DNA from: Pseudomonadota bacterium
GTDB lineage: Bacteria; Desulfobacterota; JAPLJL01
Reading direction: 5' to 3'
Assembly (NCBI GenBank): GCA_026388615.1
Contig: JAPLJL010000298.1
Location: 1 to 10,269 of the forward strand
DNA length: 10,269 bases
How positions within the stretch are numbered: position 1 is the stretch's first letter; each line of letters opens with the position of its first letter. The notes under the pieces are model-generated. The model did not search any database and was not told where the DNA came from. It was given only the letters and a program-made list of their open reading frames with translations. Position numbers and translations under genes: made by a program. Positions 6,678-10,269 of the stretch are shown here, piece by piece.

Positions 6678-6703
6678 CCGCCGACCGCAGACGGCCGACC
6701 GCC
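6676..6703. repeat. Four 7-bp units overlapping the alkD-like stop codon
   Basis: GACCGCC, GACCGCA, GACGGCC and GACCGCC run back to back from 6676. The first unit shares two bases with the TGA stop at 6675-6677. Shifted by phase the units read GCAGACG, close to the GTAGACG pair at 5684-5697. The following 6704-6802 is A/T-rich and shows no clear promoter. Confidence 0.65.
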
Positions 6704-6802
6704 GATAAGAAAAGGAAAGTATAATTAATCAAGTTTGTGGTAAATTAATAAAAATCCCGGAAACTTTTCGAATTACTAAAGATTTTAAATAAAAATCAGG
6801 AA

Positions 6803-7231
6803 ATGAATATAAACAAAATAATAGTCGGATTTCTTGGAGGGTTTATATTCTCGTTCTTTATCCTCGCAATTTGTTTGGTTAGTGATGAGTTGTTGAAAAC
6901 ATATATTGTTAACGCAGGATACTTTTCTTACGTATTGCCGTTCTCAAATTCGTTGGGAATGCTTATTACAGACAAAATATATTATCAGAATCGCAAATGG
7001 AACATTTTGGGATTAATCTTTTCCATTTTATCTAATTTCTTGGCATTTTTCATTGTTCTTGATTTCGGAGAATTCATTGAAGGAATGAATACCGAGAAAA
7101 GCAGGATTTTTTCTGGTTATTTAATGCTTTTTGGACTTCCTTTAATAATGATGATTTTTTCAGCAGTTGGTTATAATCTAGGTGAGTGGATAGGGCAAAG
7201 AAGGAAAAGCGCCATAGAAAACAGAAAATAA
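6803..7231 (+). CDS. Hypothetical AT-rich integral membrane protein
   Basis: I do not recognise this 142-residue protein. It has about four hydrophobic segments: near residues 6-27, around 40-56, 66-88 and 103-126. Short charged loops lie between them and the C-terminal tail is basic (GQRRKSAIENRK). There is no signal-peptidase motif or catalytic signature. Its base composition is strikingly A/T-rich, with many ATA, TTA and AAA codons, unlike the GC-rich genes on both sides, which suggests recent transfer. The start ATG at 6803 has AGGA at 6798-6801, only about one base away and too close for a normal ribosome site. A later in-frame start or leaderless-type initiation cannot be excluded. It ends just before a strong hairpin, convergent with galK. 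Confidence 0.65.
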   Translation: MNINKIIVGFLGGFIFSFFILAICLVSDELLKTYIVNAGYFSYVLPFSNSLGMLITDKIYYQNRKWNILGLIFSILSNFLAFFIVLDFGEFIEGMNTEKSRIFSGYLMLFGLPLIMMIFSAVGYNLGEWIGQRRKSAIENRK

Positions 7232-7248
7232 GGTGTTTTTTTATGAAA

Positions 7249-7303
7249 ATCCCCCCATTCCCCCCTTTTGACAAAGGGGGGGTGAGGGGGGAGTAGATTT
7301 TTT
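7249..7303. terminator. C/G-run hairpin between convergent genes, likely terminator
   Basis: CCCCCCTTT (7260-7268) pairs perfectly with AAAGGGGGG (7273-7281) around TGAC. A second C-run (7251-7256) and a second G-run (7286-7291) can extend the pairing outside. On the plus strand the stem is followed by a T-run at 7298-7303, fitting termination of the membrane-protein gene. On the minus strand the hairpin lies directly after the galK stop, with a T-rich tract further on, so it may serve both. Similar C-run/G-run elements are often dispersed repeats. Confidence 0.6.
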
Positions 7304-8472
7304 CAGGAAGTAGTTATTTCTTTTACCCCATCTGAAATCTTGCAGACGTAGAACTCAGGGACCTTGCCGGTTCCCTTCTGGTAGCCCCGGGCGGACTTGA
7401 TCCGGAACTCGTCCACAAATTTCTCATCCACCAGGCTCACGGTGCAGCCACCGAAGCCCGCCCCGGTCATTCTGGAACCCAGGACACCTTTCAGGGAAAG
7501 GGCGTTTTTCACCAGGAGGTCGAGCTCCGGGCAGCTCACTTGGTATAGGTCCCGGAGTGAGTTGTGCGATTCGACCATCAGCCGGCCGAATTCCCGCAGG
7601 TTGTTATGCGTCAGAGCTTCCACGGCCCGGGTTACGCGGTCGTTTTCCATTACCACATGGGTACAGCGCTTCCGAACGATCTCCGGAAGTATATTCTGGT
7701 GTTCAACCAGGTCTTCCGGGGTGACGTCCCGGAGGGATTTAATCTTGGGTAGATTCTTCTTGAGGAGCTTCACCCCTTCGTTGCACTCCTCACGCCGCTG
7801 GTTGTATTCCGAGCCCGCCAGGCTCCGCTTCACCTTGGTATTGGTGATGACCAGCTTCACTTTTTCACTTGGGACCGGGACCAGGCGGTAGGAAAGGTCG
7901 CGGCAGTCGAGGAAAAGGGCCCGGTCCTTCTCGCCCAGGGCGATGATGAACTGGTCCATGATCCCGCAATTCACGCCGACGAACTCGTTCTCGGCCTTCT
8001 GGCAGAGGAGGGCCATTTTTACCCGGTCAAGCTTGAGCTCGGAAAAGGCGTCGAAGATAAAGGCGTTCACCAGCTCGATCGCGGCGGAGGAGGAGAGTCC
8101 CGCGCCCACCGGGACGTTGCTCTCGAAAACCGCCTCGAATCCTTTCAGCTTGAACTTTTCACCTTCCAGAACCTGGGCTACTCCCATCGGGTAGTTGCCC
8201 CAGCTGTCCTTGACTGCCTTGATCTTGTCGAGCGAAAACTCGAAGAGGTTTTTGAAATCCAGGGAGTAAATCCGGACCTGCGCGTCCTTCCGGGGCCGGG
8301 CCAGGGCCAGGATGCTTCGGTCGATCGCGGCCGGGAGGACGAAGCCCTCGTTGTAATCGGTGTGCTCGCCGATCAGGTTGACCCGCCCGGGGGCCCGGAA
8401 GAGCCGGGTATCATTATCGAATCCGAATTGTTTTTTAAATTCTTGTTGGAGCTTTTGAATTCGCGGTTCCAT
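7303..8472 (-). CDS. galK: Galactokinase
   Basis: This 389-residue GHMP-family kinase is a complete galactokinase, phosphorylating alpha-D-galactose with ATP to galactose 1-phosphate as the first committed step of the Leloir pathway in the cytoplasm. The galactokinase signature GRVNLIGEHTDYNEG spans 29-43. The GHMP ATP-binding motif PVGAGLSSSAA is at 121-131. The catalytic base is Asp173 in GIMDQF, with Arg30 as its usual partner. The C-terminal motif GSRMTGAGFGGC is at 332-343. Length and motif order are standard. The ATG at 8472 has an AGGA-type site about 10 bases upstream, and the gene starts only 5 bases after the hepT stop, so it is probably read from the mntA-hepT transcript. No galT or galE is in the window. 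The galactose assignment is strong, because the HTDYNEG signature separates galactokinases from most other GHMP sugar kinases. Confidence 0.96.
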   Translation of the reverse strand: MEPRIQKLQQEFKKQFGFDNDTRLFRAPGRVNLIGEHTDYNEGFVLPAAIDRSILALARPRKDAQVRIYSLDFKNLFEFSLDKIKAVKDSWGNYPMGVAQVLEGEKFKLKGFEAVFESNVPVGAGLSSSAAIELVNAFIFDAFSELKLDRVKMALLCQKAENEFVGVNCGIMDQFIIALGEKDRALFLDCRDLSYRLVPVPSEKVKLVITNTKVKRSLAGSEYNQRREECNEGVKLLKKNLPKIKSLRDVTPEDLVEHQNILPEIVRKRCTHVVMENDRVTRAVEALTHNNLREFGRLMVESHNSLRDLYQVSCPELDLLVKNALSLKGVLGSRMTGAGFGGCTVSLVDEKFVDEFRIKSARGYQKGTGKVPEFYVCKISDGVKEITTS

Positions 8473-8477
8473 GATAA

Positions 8478-8828
8478 TTATTTCCTATTCTTGCCCGGGA
8501 CTATCTTTTCAATTTTTAGATTGATCGGGGCCAATTCTTCTTTCGCGATTTGGAAGACGATATCGAAATTAATGCCGAAGTATTGGTGAATTAATCGGTC
8601 TCTTAGCCCGGCCAGCTCTTTCCAGGGGACCTCCGGGTGTTTTTTCTTGAGCCCATTGGAAATGTTTTTGGCCGCTTCCCCGATTACTTCCAGGTTCCTG
8701 ACCACCGCATCCTGGGATTTGATGTCCTGGATGAATTCATCATATTCGAGCCTTTCGAGATAAATATCTATTCTCCTGACCGCTTCGCGAATGTCGCGGA
8801 TTGATTCAGAATCGCCCCGCTTAGACAT
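8478..8828 (-). CDS. hepT: HepT-like HEPN toxin (RNase)
   Basis: This protein of about 116 residues (ATG start) belongs to the HepT/DUF86 HEPN family, toxins of type VII MntA/HepT systems. The HEPN signature R-x4-H-x-Y is intact as RDRLIHQY, residues 78-85 counting from a possible upstream TTG and 76-83 from the ATG. The remainder is all-helical, with the typical RNLEVIGEAAKNIS segment. HepT acts on RNA. In studied systems it is neutralised when MntA adds AMP to the tyrosine of this motif, and that tyrosine is present. I chose the ATG at 8828: it overlaps the mntA stop by 8 bases (ATGTCTAA) and has AAGGA about 10 bases upstream. The alternative TTG at 8834 sits too close to that site. It is preceded by mntA and followed 5 bases later by galK. 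Confidence 0.9.
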   Translation of the reverse strand: MSKRGDSESIRDIREAVRRIDIYLERLEYDEFIQDIKSQDAVVRNLEVIGEAAKNISNGLKKKHPEVPWKELAGLRDRLIHQYFGINFDIVFQIAKEELAPINLKIEKIVPGKNRK

Positions 8829-9123
8829 AAACAATATTTCCTTTTATCCGTTTTGAAACCTCGGGGATTCTGATGCTTTTGACTCCCGCGGGTGTGAGAA
8901 CATCGACCTTTTTACCGAGAAGATTTTCGAGGTGGTCGGAGAGCGCAATGAATTCGAGACCGATGGGTTTTTCGAATTCCACGATCAGATCAACATCGCT
9001 CTCGTTCCGGGTCTTCCCCCGCGAGTAAGAACCAAAGATCCCGATTTTCTTTACCCCAAACTTCTCCCGGAGATGAGGCAGTTCGGTTTTTAATTTTTTA
9101 AATACTTCCTGGCTCGATGACAC
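8821..9123 (-). CDS. mntA: MntA-like minimal nucleotidyltransferase antitoxin
   Basis: This 100-residue protein is a minimal nucleotidyltransferase of the MNT family paired with HEPN toxins. The motif GSYSRGKTRNESDVD (31-45) gives the GS-x10-DxD pattern with metal-binding Asp43 and Asp45, and a third acidic residue, Asp74, lies in KKVDVLTP. Known MntA proteins transfer AMP from ATP to the HepT tyrosine and so block the toxin. All needed residues are visible, so an active antitoxin is expected. The start is GTG at 9123, with AAAGGA about 7 bases upstream; the coding start lacks a nearby ATG. It overlaps hepT by 8 bases, which implies coupled translation. A candidate promoter lies 30 bases upstream (9154-9182). 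Confidence 0.9.
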   Translation of the reverse strand: MSSSQEVFKKLKTELPHLREKFGVKKIGIFGSYSRGKTRNESDVDLIVEFEKPIGLEFIALSDHLENLLGKKVDVLTPAGVKSIRIPEVSKRIKGNIVYV

Positions 9124-9153
9124 TTGGCTTTCCTTTCGAAGGAATCTATTAGA

Positions 9154-9182
9154 ATGATAAATATTTCCAGGCGGATATTCAA
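9154..9182 (-). promoter_or_regulatory. Candidate sigma70-type promoter for mntA-hepT-galK
   Basis: On the minus strand TTGAAT (complement at 9177-9182) is followed after exactly 17 bases by TATCAT (complement at 9154-9159), four of six and five of six matches to consensus. Transcription would start near 9147, about 24 bases before the GTG start of mntA. No comparable separate promoter is evident in the 5-base gap before galK. Confidence 0.5.
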
Positions 9183-9219
9183 ATTATTTATCCCCAAAAA
9201 TGCAATTGAACTTGTAATT

Positions 9220-9240
9220 CCCCGTGGTCTTGCCACGGGG
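9220..9240. repeat. Perfect 8-bp-stem hairpin (REP-like)
   Basis: CCCCGTGG (9220-9227) pairs perfectly with CCACGGGG (9233-9240) around a 5-base loop. No T-run follows on the plus strand. It is the first of a chain of palindromes filling the 340-base gap 9124-9462, which contains no credible gene. Confidence 0.65.
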
Positions 9241-9251
9241 TTACCTTATTT

Positions 9252-9380
9252 CCGTCATTCCGGACTTGATCCGGAATCCAGAATTAAAATCCTGGATCCC
9301 GGCTGCCACCTAGGCTTCGGCGCCCAGGTCCGCCGGGATGACGGAGGGGGCCTGGATCCCCGCCTGCGCGTGGATGACGG
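9252..9380. repeat. Composite palindromic element with a partial second copy
   Basis: The element starts CCGTCATTCCGG (9252) and ends CCGGGATGACGG (9344), giving inverted ends. An inner pair is CCGGA (9260-9264) and TCCGG (9270-9274), and ATCCAG (9276-9281) is mirrored by CTGGAT (9292-9297). A shortened right-half copy follows at 9351-9380, again starting CCTGGATCCC and ending GGATGACGG. It resembles 5750-5774, so it is likely a dispersed intergenic repeat family. Confidence 0.65.
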
Positions 9381-9386
9381 GAAGAG

Positions 9387-9407
9387 GGGAGCCCTTTATG
9401 GGCTCCC
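9387..9407. repeat. Perfect 8-bp-stem hairpin
   Basis: GGGAGCCC (9387-9394) pairs perfectly with GGGCTCCC (9400-9407) around TTTAT. It has the same stem and loop lengths as the hairpins at 9220-9240 and 9413-9433 but a different stem sequence. Confidence 0.6.
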
Positions 9408-9408
9408 G

Positions 9409-9433
9409 AAAAGGGCGGCCACAAGGGCCGCCC
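9409..9433 (-). terminator. Hairpin plus short T-run, possible end of the symporter operon
   Basis: GGGCGGCC (9413-9420) pairs perfectly with GGCCGCCC (9426-9433) around a 5-base loop. Read on the minus strand, the stem is followed by TTTT (complement of 9409-9412), 29 bases after the stop of the 72-aa membrane protein. This is a terminator-like layout with a rather short T-run. The same palindrome type is also a dispersed repeat, so the role is uncertain. Confidence 0.45.
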
Positions 9434-9462
9434 CTACATAAAGAAATAAACCGGTCGGAGGA

Positions 9463-9681
9463 TTACTCTTCTTTCCCGGAACGGCCGGCCAGGAGGAGAA
9501 GGATTCCGGCCACGACTATGATCGCGCCCCACCAGAGACTGGGGTTCAGCCGGTGGAGGACGGTTACCGTTTCCGGGTTCGAGATGTAATAAATCCCGGC
9601 CCCCGTGACGATCAGGCCGTAAACCGTGAGGATGATTCCCACCCAGGACCAGACCGAAAGCATTTGTTTTTTCTCTTCCAT
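9463..9681 (-). CDS. Small two-helix membrane protein next to the symporter
   Basis: This 72-residue protein is of no family I can name. It has two hydrophobic helices at about 13-33 and 49-66, joined by a loop containing NPETVTVLHRLNPS. Both termini are charged (MEEKKQ and GRSGKEE), so both ends are probably cytoplasmic. It starts 5 bases after the symporter stop and so is almost certainly co-transcribed with it. The ribosome site is weak. Small membrane partners downstream of larger transporters are a known arrangement, but a subunit role here is inference from position only. It is also possible that it is an unrelated passenger. Confidence 0.7.
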   Translation of the reverse strand: MEEKKQMLSVWSWVGIILTVYGLIVTGAGIYYISNPETVTVLHRLNPSLWWGAIIVVAGILLLLAGRSGKEE

Positions 9682-9686
9682 GATTT

Positions 9687-10269
9687 TTACCAGAAATAAA
9701 TGTTAAGGATGATCGCCACCACCAGGGAAATCGCGGCCCAGAAAGTGGGGCGCTTGATCAGGGGTACCTTTTCCAAATCGGGGTTCGGGGTCAAGCCCTT
9801 GACCAGCCCTTCGAGTTCTTTGTCCGATTTGGGTTTGGTCACCAGGCTGATCAATATGGTAACCACAAAGCAAATCAGCCAGGCCCACCAGGCCCTCCAT
9901 AAATTATTGCTCATGTCGCTCGCGTTTTGGGAGAAGGTCAGCCAGTAAGAGGAAAACCAAGCAAACTTAAGTCCGATAAACATTAAAAACGAAGACCCCA
10001 TCCCCGCGAGGAGCCCGTAAAAAGCCCCGGTGGAGGTGCACCTTTTCCAGAACATCCCGAGGAGCATGGTGGCGAAGAGGGGGGCGTTGACCCAGGAGAA
10101 GATGGCCTGCATGTAGTCCATGATCGTGGGCATGCTCTTGGCCCAGTAGGCGGTGCCGACGCTGAGGATCACGGCGACGATGGTCGCCGCCCGGCCCATC
10201 CAAAGAAGGGTCTTGGGCGAGGCCTTTTTATTGATGATGGACTGGTAGATGTCGTACGTCCAGACGGTG
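9687..10269 (-). CDS. Sodium:solute symporter (SSS family), C-terminal part
   Basis: This gene enters from the right edge and lacks its 5' part; 193 residues are visible. The segment begins TVWTYDIYQSII and continues KKASPKTLLWMGR, the conserved SSS-family block seen as TxFTMDIY...GR in SGLT-type proteins. The next helix region ends with APLFATMLLGMFWKR, another family hallmark. About five membrane helices are visible, and the chain ends in a short hydrophobic segment (NIYFW), as SGLT-like proteins often do. SSS proteins use the Na+ gradient to import sugars, amino acids, vitamins or other solutes. The TWxYDIY variant and an unseen N-terminal half prevent a substrate call. galK on the same strand makes a sugar plausible, but about 340 bases of repeats and a toxin-antitoxin pair lie between. 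Confidence 0.9.
   Translation of the reverse strand, partial: TVWTYDIYQSIINKKASPKTLLWMGRAATIVAVILSVGTAYWAKSMPTIMDYMQAIFSWVNAPLFATMLLGMFWKRCTSTGAFYGLLAGMGSSFLMFIGLKFAWFSSYWLTFSQNASDMSNNLWRAWWAWLICFVVTILISLVTKPKSDKELEGLVKGLTPNPDLEKVPLIKRPTFWAAISLVVAIILNIYFW

Noticed and set aside
6697..6725. Promoter for the orphan membrane gene using TATAAT at 6720-6725
   Set aside because: No -35-like sequence lies at the right spacing; the upstream 17-base position falls in the GC-rich heptamer array, and the site is about 80 bases from the start codon.
9124..9589. Plus-strand open frames of 105 and 83 codons
   Set aside because: Most of their length is palindromic repeats and the remainder is opposite the 72-aa membrane protein; no ribosome site or motif.

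Overview
The window looks like chromosomal DNA of a Gram-negative bacterium, probably an uncultured or metagenome-derived lineage. Most genes are GC-rich, there is a lipoprotein-type signal peptide, and an RND/MMPL transporter and a Na+/solute symporter are present. Intergenic space is crowded with degenerate short tandem repeats and REP/MITE-like palindromes. No rRNA or marker gene is present, so I do not name a phylum.

Layout. Positions 1-127 hold two degenerate repeat arrays, a 9-bp one and a 7-bp one. A secreted type-B carboxylesterase (131-1786, minus) follows. Next are a 250-bp repeat-rich spacer and a small soluble protein of uncertain family (2036-2608, minus). A divergent intergenic region carries a 26-bp dyad and a good sigma70-type promoter. 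That promoter drives an RND/MMPL-type transporter (2889-5658, plus), whose reading frame breaks near 5150-5165. Its last residues are encoded by a 7-bp repeat array. Positions 5640-5955 are a repeat mosaic. An AlkD-like DNA alkylation repair protein (5991-6677, plus) and an AT-rich orphan membrane protein (6803-7231, plus) follow. A C/G-run hairpin then separates these from convergent minus-strand genes.

The minus-strand right half reads, in transcription order: a partial Na+/solute symporter (enters at 10269, ends 9687), a 72-aa two-helix membrane protein (9463-9681), a 340-bp palindrome cluster, an MntA-like antitoxin (8821-9123), a HepT-like HEPN toxin (8478-8828) and galactokinase galK (7303-8472). 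mntA, hepT and galK are so tightly packed that they probably form one transcript. Symporter plus galactokinase would make a simple galactose uptake and phosphorylation set, but the symporter's substrate is unproven.

Most notable are: (i) a family of degenerate 7-bp arrays that sit on or beside the 3' ends of four genes and in one case encode a protein tail; (ii) the broken transporter, which seems to lack the segment expected just before its second membrane block; and (iii) a toxin-antitoxin pair directly upstream of and apparently co-transcribed with galK. I found no CRISPR array, IS transposase, tRNA or rRNA.
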